NCBI RefSeq assembly: GCF_047663525.1
Contig: NC_092597.1
Span: 24,452,501-24,516,500 of the forward strand
DNA length: 64,000 bases
Source of the DNA: Anas platyrhynchos
Lineage: Eukaryota; Chordata; Aves; Anseriformes; Anatidae
Direction of reading: 5' to 3'
The notes under the pieces are model-generated. The model searched no databases. It was not told the origin of the DNA and saw only the letters and a list, made by a program, of their open reading frames with translations. A program made the position numbers and the translations under genes. Shown here one piece after another: positions 13,901 to 24,843 of this stretch (its first letter is position 1; the number at the start of each line of letters is the position of its first letter).

Positions 13901-16900
13901 AACTTTCTCAAACCTACAGAAAGCTATTGCTCCTTGGCTACTGCAGGCTAGACTCTACAGAAAGCTAAGACAAAACTTATCTAGGACCCACTTAGTAATT
14001 TTACTGTATCAAGGGCTACACAGGCATGTGTACAATGCTGTTAAATAAGGATTTAGAAATACTGTAACTCTCTCTTTCCATTGACTTCAGTTTCCTAAAG
14101 GCAAAATTCTGGTTAAAGCTCAGCTACTCTCATTTAGGCATACAATCACTAAAAGGACGACAATTTACACAGAAAATCCTCAACATCATACTGAGATCCC
14201 TTAAGAGAAGGAAGGAAAAAAATGAAGCTTTAGTCTTCCTAATGCTGTTAGAAATGTCAAGAACCTCCAAAGAATTAATTCTAAGGCTCTTTCCAAGTTC
14301 AGCCTGGAGGAAACTGAGCATGGCCATCACCAAATAAGAGATAAGAAACCCAAGTTTAAAAATTATTTCAGCTTTTCAGATTCCAAGGGCTTTTATATGC
14401 AACAGTGAAGAAAAACATTTTTAAAATCAGGAAAAATACCTGGACAAGTGTCCTTTTAAGGTGCCTGATGACTGGCTCATTCTCCAAAGATACTACAGTG
14501 GGATCCAATATCGTGCGAACTACATGGTGGGGAAGCTGTTGCTACTCCCAGGTACATCACACAAAAGGACCTGAGAACAACAGCCTGGGTCAGTGCAGCA
14601 TCTTTTGGTAGTTGCTGGAAGAGAGTTCCTTCTTCCCATGCTTGTTCTTCAGTGGTACGTCAATGTAAATCACATACAACTAACAGTACCTCCTAAAGCA
14701 GAACAAAAAACTAAATCTAGCAGTCTCCACAAGACAATCAAAATCACTCCAAGCACCAAGCAGACTCTCTGGGAGTAAAGAGGTAGAACTGGCACTGGTG
14801 GAGGGTACAGCAAGACTAATGATCTAGACAGAAGCTAGTTAACAGCAGGCTCAGAAGATGTCTTCTGTACAGAAAGAAATGATCAACCAATGTGAATTGG
14901 TTTTCCATATGAAGGGAAGAAAGTTAACAGTCCATGAGAAGCTGCACTCGGAAATAATACTGGCTAAACTTTCAGTGTTCCTGCCTCCACCTGCTGGCAA
15001 GGAGAAATGCTGCTGCTGAAGATTGCTGCTACGAAGATCATTTACACTTTCTTAGCAATGAATGTTTACAGTTTGAATCAGTGTCCAACATTACCACATT
15101 GTGGCAACAAACAGTGCTCCACAGTATTTCTAATACAGGATAATCCACCTTGCAGTTTATAACCCAGATAGTTGTTAAATGCCAGGCAGTTATTTATCTC
15201 TTTAGACAAGATCATAACAAATATAAATGGGAAGAATTCATATGTTAAACAAAATAAAAAGGTACATATTCTTCTATGCATGCTAATTACCTGGTAAATG
15301 ACATCTTGAAAAAGAACTGGAAAAGTGAGTGCAGCATCTTCTAATTCATTTAGACTACAGTGCACTAACGTTTCATCCTATTAAAAATTAAAAGATGGTA
15401 TAAAAGTAAGAAAAAAACGTGAAAAGATTGCTGAAAAGAGAAGTAGTTGTCTAGATTTTTATGTTCCTTTTAAGGTGGGTTTATTTAGTCTGGAAAACTT
15501 AGTTTTGTGCAAGCACTGTCAAAATTGAATACGAGCTTTTGGAATGAATTTTACATTTTATTATTATTGCAGTTTTTGAAAAATTTCAATTAGAATTGTG
15601 TTCTAGTGGCATAATTGTAAGAAGACATTTTAATCCTGTAGGCTATACTGTCATTCAGTTCAAATCTGCATCTATCAATTTGAATCATCTATCCATTTTA
15701 TATGACCAGAGTACCCACCAACTGGTATCAATCATGGTAAAACAATGTTCCTGACATCATCAGCAGTGTCTGAAACTACTTTCAGAACAGAGTGACTTGA
15801 TGAAATTATTCTAAACACAAATACATTTTCTATGAATATTTAAGAAAGTGGATTTCTGGCCTCTTTGAAGAAGAATTCTATAAGAATTAAAAGATTCATT
15901 CCTGGTCAATTTTGATGCAAGACATATGAAGCTAAATTTTCCTACTTAGTACATCTTGTTTTTCTCCATTGGTTCTGGAAAGCTTTATGGGGACAGATAA
16001 TTCTTTGTTCAAGATGATAAAAAAAATTAATACTTTTTTGGGGAAACAATGTTAAGAATTCAACAAATACAGCAAGTATTCTATTCTTGCCACTATTAAA
16101 TTTACTTTTATGCAGACCATCTTTAAATAAAAGTATTAGGAAAATCGTGTAACCTTCAGCAAGGTATTTTTATTTAGAGCACACAGTACTAATTTCAGCA
16201 ACAGACAAAACAAATCCAACACTACACAGCTCTCCCCCTGATTTTGCTATGTATTTATAAAGGTACTTACCAAGTCTAGAACTAATGAGAATTCTGGTGT
16301 GCTTCTTGTTTTCAGTGGAAGAGCTGGCTTCCTGTTAAGTTGTTCTTCTGTTAATGGCGGAACATGTTTGATGAAATAGTATCTGAAAAAAAATATATCA
16401 GATTTTGTTTTAGAAATGTGTATGCATTATGCGACTGGCAATGCTGTAGCCCAACTAAATATTTTAAAACGCATATTGTGTGTAAAGCCACACAAGAAAT
16501 AAATAATTTAAACTGAAAAACAAACACTTCAACATACACTTATTTTTTTAAGTTAAGAGATTTTGGAATTCATTACTGTAATATAAAAAACACAGCAACT
16601 CAAATAACAATTCCTTAATCCAATCCCCAACATGATCAATTCATGTTTTAAGTACAGATATTACCACTTACGGATCAAAGACTTCCCAGTCTTCTTCATA
16701 GGTGGCTTCTGCATGAGCTGATGAGTAGCCACTGTCCGGAGATACTGGTGCTAAAATTCAATGAAAATAACCAAAACAAAACAAACAAAACAAAACAACA
16801 ATAAATAAATAAAACAACACAAAAGCTAGTCTTATTAGTGCAGTTTTTAAAAGTGTAAATTTGCATTTTATACACGAGTGCCTTAAACAACAGTGAAAAA

Positions 16901-19900
16901 GAGCAGGAGTCTGCTAGTCCTCGTATTTCATCTGAAATACCCTGCATGCCTTCTCACAAATTTTCCTGAGGGTTCAACATCACATCATCCCACAGAACTT
17001 CTTGATCTGGCCAAATGAAAGTGTCCGTGTTACAGGGCAAGGCACCCTTACAACCTTTGGTGATATGAACAACCTGCATGCATGTTCCAGACACTTGACC
17101 AGCTCCTACCCATCATTTGCTAGGGTATTTGTGTCAAAGGAGAAACACCTATGCACGTATGAGGATTTAGATAACTAAAGAATTTGATGCAGGCCCTCCA
17201 CAGAGAGTTGACCGTGAATTTTATAGATATGGAATATCCATATATATGGAACTTTTGTCCAAAACTGTGTATGTTGAGTTTTTCCAAAGAAAATGTGGAA
17301 AATTAATACAGGATATTTATGTTTTTATTGATCTCAACGTGTTATTTTAATATATGATAATAAAATGCCGCAAATTTCTCTTTTGTGATCAGCAAGTCTA
17401 GAGGATACATTTTTAATGTGTGTGGGGGGGTAGTTTAAATAGTAATAACAATGCCTTTATTCTTCAATGTCTGTTTTCATTTGAAGAAATGTTACGAAGT
17501 CAACTAAGTTACAATGGAAATAAATGAACCTTGCAAAAGCTGTGCCTTTGGTGCATAAAAAAGTTTTGCTTGTTGATAAAAAAAAATATGGTATGAATAC
17601 TGTTTGCATGTTTTAAGCAAACATGAAATATTAATTTATACAAAATGGGGGTGCTAGAATTTCCCTAGAAGTAGTAACTATCTACAGCTTCAGGACTCGA
17701 GTAGAAGGCAAGCACACATTTCTTACCTGTAAGTGGTGGCAGGTCACGATCATTTGTTTCCTCTACTTCTTCTAAACCATTGTTAACAGCAGATCTGACC
17801 TGCACTGCTTGGCTAGTATAAGCTGCTCCATTGGTTGACGTTGCAGTACTTGTAGTAATCTCATCTACCTGTTCCATATCAAGCTGTTTGACTATTTCTT
17901 CAGCTTCAACAGCTTGTCCTGGAGAATCTGATCCTGATGTTCCTGAATTAAGATTTCAGTACACTAATAGTCATTACCTGTTAGGTACCTCAGCTTAAAG
18001 AATACTGACAGTCATCACTAAACACCAAAAAATATGTTACAGAATAACCAAAAGAGGCTGTATCTGATTCATGTTACAAAAATAAGAACCAAAAGTAGAA
18101 TGAAAAACACCCTTCTGTTTGGGACAAGTATGTACCAGCATTTATTTTACGTTTTCAATAAAAGGTACACTGCTAGATACTTACACCTAAGAAAGAAACT
18201 TTCTACTGCATATAAGCTTATTGCTTCTTTTAACAATGATCAACCCTTCTAAGAATTGTGAAGGAGGCCTTTTATCTGGTTGCAGTAACCTTTGGTTTGT
18301 AAATCAGAATGAAAAGTGTACCGCCACTCAAAGCAACATTTTCTTATAATCAAAAATCTATCACTTAGCTTTAACACTCTTGGCTTTTAAAATAATGCTT
18401 ACCATTTTTATTTGCTGGTGAAAAAAAATTGAAGACAGGAGAAAATATGGTCCCCAGTAACGTAGTTCGTGGGGGACTGCCAGTGGTAGGATTATCTTCT
18501 AATTTCCCATTTTGCTTTACATGTTGGTTTGTCATTTCGTAACTTCCAGCTTCTGTAAAAGAAAAGTTATGAAGTATAATACATGCTTCTGTTTTTCACA
18601 GTACACCCTCTCTTTTATTGTTATTATCTTCACTATAGGAAAGATCCCTCCTGCTCCCTGACTTTCCTTAGTTGACAAGAGCAATTAGCCTAATAGTTCC
18701 TTAAAAAATAAAAACAGGTGGCAATTTAGCAACAACATAAAAATGAAATACCAATTTTCAACACCATCTTAAGCTTCAGAATTTCAAATTAGGAAGCAAT
18801 AATTGCTAATAACAAATATGCTATAGATTAACAGATAATAGAAGTTTTAATCCTTTAAATGTGCTTGATGACAGAAGGCAGAGTACGATGCTGCACACCC
18901 TTCACAACAAATAGATGTCAGTGTCAGTGGGGCTCCACTAGATGGAAACAAGAGAAAGTGTCAGTGGAACTCCAGTGGCTGAATCTCTAAACTTCACAAG
19001 ATCAAGTCCATGCTTCACTATACTTCCCATATATGTATATGTACATGTATACACACAAACACACACACAAAAACAATTAGGAAGTAAAATAATTCTTAGT
19101 TGTTATGACAGATAACAAAGAACACAGAATTAAGTAAATCTTAGTTATTACAACAACATACCACATAACAATTAAAGGTTTTCTATAAATGTGCATCTAA
19201 AGCGTATCCTAAAACTAAAAACTGCTATCTCATGGGTAAGATCCAAGACACAATTCTGAGACTGAAATGAAAGAAGTTATTTACTTTACAGTAACAAGTC
19301 TTTGAGCTGTCTGTCCATATGGAAGTAAGCAAATGTATTTTGTGCACATGAGCTGAGAACCTTTTTGTCAGCTGAGCCTGATGGAGCTGCACCAGTACTT
19401 CACACTTCCTGTCGCTTTTACATAAAACGTAGGGTGTGCCAGCTGCAACTTAGTGCTTTCACTAATACTGAGTGTCTTCACTAAGAACTTGGTATTGCTG
19501 TAACAGTAAAATGTGTTCAGTGTGCTCTACATGTATCCATCAGACAACTTTATTCAGGTAAATGGTTCCCTTTCATCTTTAAGCATTGTCTGCATGCATC
19601 ACACTCAAAGTCAGTGCATACCTATTATCTCTCCAGGACACAAAAAAACTAATTAACGGTAGCAAATACTCCTAAAATGATCCTACACAGACATCTGACA
19701 ACAACCAAACAGGTAATTCTCTCACATTGTAAACCTTCCATCGCTGAAGCCCCTCATTTGGAGCTCCATCCTGTACTTAGCTACTGATTTTAAAAACCTT
19801 GTTGGAATATAAAATCTTTCAGACCTCTGCCTTGCTGACAAACTTGGCAGAAATCAGACAACGGATTCTAAAGTTATTGGGAGAAAGAAGGAACACTGAC

Positions 19901-22900
19901 AGGCAGCACAAACACATGAAGTCTCGTTTCCTTAGAAAAAGGAGTCTAAAAATGTGTTTTTTAAGTCAGATCTGGAACCACAGCTGACGCTTTAAATTTC
20001 ATGGAATATTTTATCTAAAAGGATGTATCTCTGTGTGACATTATTAGAGATACTGAAAAAAGAATTATTTTCACAATGAGGTGGTCAAACATTGGAACAG
20101 GGGCCCACAGAGGTTGTAGGATCTCCATCCTTTGAGATATTTGGAACTTGACTGGACAAGGCTCTGAGCAGCCTGATCCAACTTCAAACGTCAGATTTCT
20201 CTTCAAGCTGGATTCACCTTACTGGGAGAGGAAAAGGAGGACTGCCCAGATGCCCTATAGAGGTCCCTGACAACCTAATTTTTTCCATGATTCTATGTCA
20301 GAAACCTTGTTGGAATATATGTTTGACAAATGTGCTACATGTTTGACAAGTGCTTTCAATATCTAAGGAACCCAGGTCAGTTCCACAAATGTCATGAACT
20401 GGGAAGTCATATTTCACTTCCTGTGAGAAAATGGGAGAAGAACTAAATCAAATAATCATTATGGGCTCTTCTTTTCTTTTAGAAAAAAAAAATAGTTCCA
20501 AAATAGCTGGTCATTATCACATAATGAAATTGTTCTTACTAGGATAAAACATTCCCTCTCAGACACATCCATTGTAACTTGTGCTTGCAGTCCTGGAAAT
20601 CTGATTTCAGTACTATTAGTTCAGCCTTGCTAACGCTGAAGTCAATCACAAAACTCTTAATAACCTTCACCTGGAGAAATGTCCTTTATTAGTTAACAGC
20701 TGGAAGGCTACTGAATCACCAGTCAACTGTAATAACGTATGATTAGAATATTTACAAACCTCCATTCACTTGACTTTTCCGTCTTACTCGGGAGATCTGT
20801 TTATTAGGCTTTTCTCCTGTTTGAGGTGTGGATGTAATCAAGTTGTTATCTATATCGCGTTCAATTCTACTTCTTTTTGCAGGATTTTCTCTTTCTTCCT
20901 TAAAACAGAAAAGAGGGGAAAGAAAGATACTGAGTAGTGCTTTTTTTCTCCACTGAATGCCACCAGAAAATGTTAGCTGTTAGGGAAAGTTCCACCAAAG
21001 GTCCATTTATTGTTCCACTTCCAGATGCAGAACATACAACATGGATCTGCCCAGCTGGAATTTTAAACTCATCCAAACTGACACAACCCAAGGTAAATAG
21101 CTAAGTACTGGGAAAGAAAGCTGTGCTTGGAATTTCTGTCGTAGAAAAACTGTCTTTAAATACTATTTTACCGGAGAGTCAATTTGTAATTAAGTGCTGT
21201 GGCATTAAGGAAATGTAGAAAGAAGACAACTAGAAGGATGAGAAACTTCATTTCTCTGCTTGTTAAAATATACAGAAAGTAAACTGCATAATAATATCCA
21301 ATAGAAAATGTCCCACCATGATCCTTACATAAAGTGGCTTGCTAAATTGTTGCTAAGTATGTACCGTGGTAGTACTCAATTCATATCAGATAGCCCATGG
21401 CAAAACTTAGCTGTTACAAATATTATATGCAAGGGTTGTAACCCCGTGATTCCTCTTACCTTTAAGAAAATTACTCTTCTCCTCTGTGGCAGTTACATGA
21501 ATGGGAAAGAACTGATCGTTTTTGCATATTTTTTCTGAGCGTGTGTGTACGTGTAGCACAGATATTTAAGACAGGTTTCTTCCCATTTTGCCCCAAAGCA
21601 CCTATTACATCTTAATAAAATGGCAATCTAAAATACAGCCATATACAGTACACTGAAATGTAAAACGTGAGACAAAGCAAAATACATTGAATTAAATATT
21701 TAAAAAGAAAAGGCCACAAAGCATATTAAAGTAAATTAAAATTTCTACTTTAGACTTACAATATTACCTTTCTGGGAGCAGCAGTTTCACATCTTTAAAA
21801 AGAAAAAAGTTTGCATGCTCCAAAAAAAGGTAAATTGATCCTTTTGAAAAAGTAATTTAAGGGCCGTGCTAAGAGTACAGTACCTAAAAGAAATACTGGC
21901 AAACATGGAAATGCATGGACAGCCATATCAGAAGACAAAGTATGTGACCACCACTGATCCCCAAAGCTTCCTACTGGTAGTTTCTTCTTGACCAACAACC
22001 TTGGTGAGAACAATATCCAATTACTACGACGAGCAATTACTGGTAATGTATATACCATAAAATCCTATATGAGAGAAAACAGATGGCTCACTGATAAAAA
22101 GAACAGCAAGGCACCTTATCTTTCAGGTCATTCGTTCAAATTCAACATGGGAAAAAAAGAGATAAATTAATTAACTTCTAAAAGCCATGCATAAAATCCA
22201 AAAATGACTCGTGCTTTATGGAGAGCAAGTGCAGGAACATTACAGAAAACACCATGAAAACACAAAATCTGTCTCATAGTATCAGCAGAGGCACAACGGA
22301 TTCAGTAAATCCAGAAACTGCTTTCCCTCTCCAGAACAGGAGCTATCGTGGTGGTGTGGGAAAGCTCACAGTGCTCTGCCCGTGTGGCACCGGTCCTGAG
22401 AAAAAAAGACTTTGGGTTCCAGGATGGCCAGCCTCGTACCTCTGGGTGTTCTGCATTCATGTAAAAGGCCACAAACCAAACTGCAGAAATAATTTATTTT
22501 CCTGAAACAAAAAATAAAATTCTACCACTCCTAAAAATTCTTTGGCAAAAAAGGGGGAAAAGAGTGCAACGGAACAGACTGGAAGGAAAAAAAAAAAAAA
22601 ACAGCCAACAATAAACAAGCCCTGAAGCAATAATAAACACGGATGTAATATGAACATAAATCAGTAGACAAGAAGTGGTGTGACAATATCACAAACTACA
22701 AGGTCAGAGTTCAAGCAGTTCATTAATAGAACTTAAAGATGAAATTACACACAAGGTTGCAATTCTTCTTGATTTATACAGTGGAAATCTTATTGCACAG
22801 ATATATAAATATACCTATTATATGCATTTATAATATTATACATATATGGAGCATATGATTAATTCAACTCAAAAGAGCCAATTATTATCAATAACTGTGC

Positions 22901-24843
22901 CATAAGGAAGATGGCAATGCCACGCTGTCATAAGCACCTTGTTTACTCTTGGTATGTTTTCAGCAATCTTGTATGGATTAATGAATGGCCTAAACTGGGA
23001 CCAAGAGCAGTGACAACACACGCAAAGCCAATGCAATGTATGACAGCACTGGAACCCCACCTACCAAACAAGTTTAGCCTAACTTAATATGGCAAATTCT
23101 ACAATATTTGATTCTAAAATTTTTAAATGTTAGTAGTACTTCCTGAATGCATACACACATCAGTTTTTCAGGTAGACCAGACTTGTCATTTTGTAAATAA
23201 TAAATACTCTTTTGTATTCCCTAACTAGCCCTGACTTGGACATGGGCTCTGAGTTGGAAAAGACCTCAAGATCAGACCCATCACCATCCACATTCCTACA
23301 GCCACGTGTTAGGCTCTAGTTTCTCTACCTAAATAGCTATAATGTTTTTTCAGGTTCCGTTTGTTGAAGGAGTATTTCCAATAAGCCACCTTTACAATAT
23401 CAGAAGAGTTATGACTACCATCAAAATTGTCACGATACACTAGCTATGAAGACATTTATTGCCACAAATCCATATAATTGCTGTGGTGACTTAGATTTCA
23501 ACGTACCCAGAAATGAACTACTATGCAAGTTGTACACATACACTATCTCACAGAGTTATAACGTTTCCATGGCAGCCACAAGACTACTTTGTTAAGTCAT
23601 TAGCGCTTTGGAAGATAGCCCGGCAGTATCAATATCATGCCATGCTAATGCCACTGGAGCCACTCCAAGTCCTGCTACAGACACAGGAGAGGACATGAAA
23701 GGGAACAGAAGAAAAACGTGGACATTTTATATTTAAAAAAAAAATGTCAAGAAAAAAAAGAAGAATGAAATATAATTCAAAGATTTGGGAGAGAGAAGAG
23801 GGGAAGAGAGAAAGTTAACAAAACCTTAGGGAGACAAAAAAAAAGAAAAAAAATAGATATATTTCTCTTATCTTGAAATTCCTACGTAAAATGTTTTGCT
23901 TAGATTTCAGCTTTTTGTTGCAGAGGTTTTGCAGCCAAAATGTTGCACTGTTGTGCCACATAGGTGCTGAATGTAAAATGGCTTAATTGTCCTACTTCAA
24001 TGAAAATGGAAGTGGTTTTAAGCATTTGCTTTTTACTGAAGTATTTCTTTGTCAGTACCTCGATACTCTTATGATAAGTAGTCAACATATTAAAGATTAA
24101 ATTTCATTATATTTTTGACAATTTAAGATTACATTGTTACTTTAATTAAAATCATTTCAACTTTATCTTGTTACAAAGTTATCTTTTCAACACTTAGTTC
24201 AGAAAACAGAAAATTATTCTGCATTCAAATCACTTTTTTTAAACCATATAGTTCATAACCAGTGCTATGACTTCCTGGGTACTCTTTAAAATTTACAGCT
24301 AAGTAATATCAATATTTGCATTGCTGGGACTGAATGAAGACTTTTTTTTTTTTTTTTTGATTGGCCTTTCTCTTTGCAGAAAAAAAATGAGATTTTGGAA
24401 GCAATTGCAAGGTTGCATTCAGCCTATCAAAGCCATACATGTAATTCTCTCTCAGAACCTACATTCGACATGTTTTAACATGTGAAAATTAGTAAATTTA
24501 GGTTTCTGTTTGTATCAAGGCAGATGAGATTTAGTGGTTTAGCCCCAGCTTTCCATTTACATATTCTTATTTATTCTTAATAGAAGCATTTTAAAATCAA
24601 AATTAATTGAATATGACCCAATTAAAAAACAAAAGAAGAAACCCACTGACACTGTACCTTCGGTGTGCTTCCTTTAATAAACTTCTTGATTGAAGACAAT
24701 AAGCCAGTTTCATTTTTCTGTGGTTTTCCTCCGCCAACAGGTAAGCTCTCTTCCACCTCCGAGTGTTTCCTCTTTGCCCTCAAAGCACGTTGCGTGTGGA
24801 TTTGATTCGACTGCTGAGAAGCCTTCCGCGTTCTCAGCCTCAT
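4904..24843 (-). CDS. CTDSPL2: CTDSPL2 (SCP4), CTD small phosphatase-like protein 2, complete
   Basis: This is a nuclear serine/threonine phosphatase of the HAD superfamily (FCP1/SCP type). Family members dephosphorylate phosphoproteins such as the RNA polymerase II C-terminal domain; SCP4 is reported to act on FoxO and SMAD factors. Twelve coding exons join to 1401 nt, giving 466 residues plus TAA, the human length as I recall it. The N-terminal third is basic and disordered, including KRSRIER near residues 70-76, a plausible nuclear signal. The phosphatase domain fills roughly residues 285-460. The nucleophile motif is DLDET at 293-297 (D293, D295), LFTAS lies at 347-351, K388 sits in YIKDLN, and the final acidic motif is DNSP at 404-407. 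All introns are GT-AG and no stop or frameshift is seen. The start MRLRTR was chosen by homology; an in-frame ATG two codons upstream (24849) would add MK. GOLM2 lies upstream in tandem. Confidence 0.97.
4970..5484 (-). other. CTDSPL2: CTDSPL2 intron 12
   Basis: A 515-bp phase-0 intron bounded by GTAAG and CAG. It is AT-rich, and I see no other feature in it. Confidence 0.9.
5485..5580 (-). CDS. CTDSPL2: CTDSPL2 exon 12
   Basis: Ninety-six nucleotides encode residues 414-445, from [10 protein letters not shown] to EKLVEL, with phase 0 at both ends. It directly follows the DNSP exon and holds the conserved [12 protein letters not shown] segment of SCP-type phosphatases. Acceptor TTTAG, donor GTAAG. 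Confidence 0.96.
5581..6327 (-). other. CTDSPL2: CTDSPL2 intron 11
   Basis: A 747-bp phase-0 AT-rich intron. I see no repeat or exon-like segment in it. Confidence 0.9.
6328..6454 (-). CDS. CTDSPL2: CTDSPL2 exon 11, DNSP motif exon
   Basis: A 127-nt exon whose first base completes Arg371; it ends at Gln413. It carries YIKDLN with K388, the conserved HAD lysine candidate, and IIIDNSP with D404, the acidic residue that helps hold Mg2+. Acceptor TCACAG, donor GTAAGT. Confidence 0.97.
6455..8582 (-). other. CTDSPL2: CTDSPL2 intron 10
   Basis: A 2.1-kb phase-2 intron. It contains an A-rich tract with a repeated A7T unit at about 7088-7120 and a short CA run at 7612-7626. No exon or transposon is recognised. 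Confidence 0.85.
7088..7120. repeat. A-rich simple repeat, (A7T)n
   Basis: Runs of seven A separated by single T, passing into AAAT repeats. A low-complexity tract within CTDSPL2 intron 10. Confidence 0.85.
8583..8662 (-). CDS. CTDSPL2: CTDSPL2 exon 10, motif II
   Basis: An 80-nt exon encoding residues 345-370 plus two bases of Arg371. It starts IILFTASKK, which contains the HAD motif II Ser/Thr, and continues through DPKKQLV. Acceptor CCATAG, donor GTCAG then GTAAAA. Confidence 0.96.
8663..8757 (-). other. CTDSPL2: CTDSPL2 intron 9, very short
   Basis: Only 95 bp separate exons 9 and 10; the other introns between coding exons are about 0.3-6.5 kb. It is AT-rich and bounded by GTAAAA and ATAG. 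Confidence 0.93.
8758..8820 (-). CDS. CTDSPL2: CTDSPL2 exon 9
   Basis: A 63-nt, phase-0 exon for residues 324-344, [12 protein letters not shown] to MSQIYE. The human protein, as I recall it, reads MSQMYE, so one conservative Met-to-Ile change is seen. Acceptor TTCAG, donor GTAAAA. Confidence 0.96.
8821..15290 (-). other. CTDSPL2: CTDSPL2 intron 8
   Basis: A 6.5-kb phase-0 intron, mostly AT-rich. More GC-balanced patches at about 9430-9700, 10170-10450 and 11880-12120 may be remnants of old inserted sequence, but I cannot place them in a family. Short A runs lie near 9308 and 12760. No exon-like frame is convincing. Confidence 0.85.
15291..15377 (-). CDS. CTDSPL2: CTDSPL2 exon 8, second half of the catalytic motif
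   Basis: An 87-nt, phase-0 exon for residues 295-323. It begins [11 protein letters not shown] and ends QDVIYQ. Its first residue, D295, is the general acid/base of the DxDxT motif, so the motif is split by the preceding intron. Acceptor AATAG, donor GTAATT. Confidence 0.97.
15378..16270 (-). other. CTDSPL2: CTDSPL2 intron 7
   Basis: An 893-bp phase-0 AT-rich intron that interrupts the catalytic DxDxT motif between L294 and D295. No other feature is seen. Confidence 0.9.
16271..16382 (-). CDS. CTDSPL2: CTDSPL2 exon 7, start of the phosphatase domain
   Basis: A 112-nt exon that completes Pro257 and runs to L294, from [13 protein letters not shown] to FSLVLDL. It carries the nucleophile Asp (D293) as its second-last residue. 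Acceptor TTTCAG, donor GTAAGT. Confidence 0.97.
16383..16671 (-). other. CTDSPL2: CTDSPL2 intron 6
   Basis: A 289-bp phase-2 intron, AT-rich, with nothing else recognised. Confidence 0.9.
16672..16750 (-). CDS. CTDSPL2: CTDSPL2 exon 6
   Basis: A 79-nt exon from Ala231 to the first two bases of Pro257, reading [11 protein letters not shown] and then EEDWEVFDP. This is the linker before the phosphatase domain. The human residue at the SP position is, as I recall, Thr, which keeps a possible proline-directed phosphosite. Donor GTAAGT. Confidence 0.96.
16751..17726 (-). other. CTDSPL2: CTDSPL2 intron 5
   Basis: A 976-bp phase-1 intron. It holds a CAAAA/TAAA-rich simple repeat at about 16766-16812, and the rest is AT-rich without recognisable elements. 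Confidence 0.88.
16766..16812. repeat. (CAAAA)n / (AAAT)n simple repeat
   Basis: A tract of CAAAA and AAAC units followed by AATAAATAAAT, in CTDSPL2 intron 5 close to the exon 6 acceptor. On the transcribed strand it is T-rich and forms part of the polypyrimidine region. Confidence 0.85.
17727..17942 (-). CDS. CTDSPL2: CTDSPL2 exon 5
   Basis: A 216-nt exon, phase 1 at both ends, covering residues 159-230 (the last codon is split). It encodes the acidic and Ser/Thr-rich linker, including [19 protein letters not shown] and a run of Thr/Ser/Asn. Because it is symmetric, skipping it would keep the frame. Acceptor TTCAG, donor GTAAGA. Confidence 0.96.
17943..18402 (-). other. CTDSPL2: CTDSPL2 intron 4
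   Basis: A 460-bp phase-1 AT-rich intron. Nothing else is recognised in it. Confidence 0.9.
18403..18552 (-). CDS. CTDSPL2: CTDSPL2 exon 4
   Basis: A 150-nt exon, phase 1 at both ends, covering residues 109-158 and the first base of codon 159. It includes [11 protein letters not shown] and the conserved [19 protein letters not shown] stretch, a hydrophobic island in the otherwise disordered N-terminus. Acceptor TACAG, donor GTAAGC. Confidence 0.96.
19028..19072. repeat. (TATG)n/(CA)n microsatellite-like run
   Basis: A purine-pyrimidine alternating tract of TATATG, TACATG and CACACA units in CTDSPL2 intron 3. Confidence 0.75.
19794..20319 (+). mobile_element. CR1-ended insertion bracketed by an 18-bp direct repeat
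   Basis: Identical 18-bp copies of AAACCTTGTTGGAATATA lie at 19794-19811 and 20302-20319. The 490 bp between them ends with a CR1 LINE 3' end (about 20060-20297) that closes on ATTCTATG four bases before the second copy. The layout is that of a target-site duplication around a retroposed segment. The 5' part (19812-about 20060) is not recognised. It is antisense to CTDSPL2. Confidence 0.7.
20060..20297 (+). mobile_element. CR1 LINE 3' end
   Basis: The order of landmarks is that of avian CR1 3' ends: a GAGGTGGTCAAACATTGGAA segment, CAGAGGTTGTAGGATCTCCA, a CTCTGAGCAGCCTGATC segment, an AGAGGTCCCTGACAACC segment, and a terminal ATTCTATG. It is 5'-truncated, as most CR1 copies are, and clearly diverged. 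Confidence 0.88.
20760..20898 (-). CDS. CTDSPL2: CTDSPL2 exon 3
   Basis: A 139-nt exon covering residues 63-108 plus one base. It begins [15 protein letters not shown] and includes [15 protein letters not shown], two basic clusters that could act in nuclear import. Acceptor TTTAAG, donor GTTTGT, a weaker donor than the others. Confidence 0.96.
20899..24657 (-). other. CTDSPL2: CTDSPL2 intron 2
   Basis: A 3.8-kb phase-0 AT-rich intron. It holds A/T homopolymers near 22583-22600 and 24341-24358 and a weak CR1-like fragment at about 23251-23320. No exon or RNA gene is recognised. Confidence 0.85.
23251..23320 (-). mobile_element. Possible diverged CR1 3' fragment
   Basis: The plus strand begins GAGTTGGAAAAGACCTCAAG, which resembles the reverse strand of CR1 3' ends. 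The match fades after about 70 bp and there is no terminal microsatellite. Confidence 0.4.

Larger units (their letters stand above)
18553..20759 (-). other. CTDSPL2: CTDSPL2 intron 3
   Basis: A 2.2-kb intron. It contains the bracketed CR1 insertion (19794-20319), a CA/TA-type run at about 19028-19072, and two spaced copies of a GTGTCAGTGG-containing motif at about 18917-18970. Confidence 0.9.
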
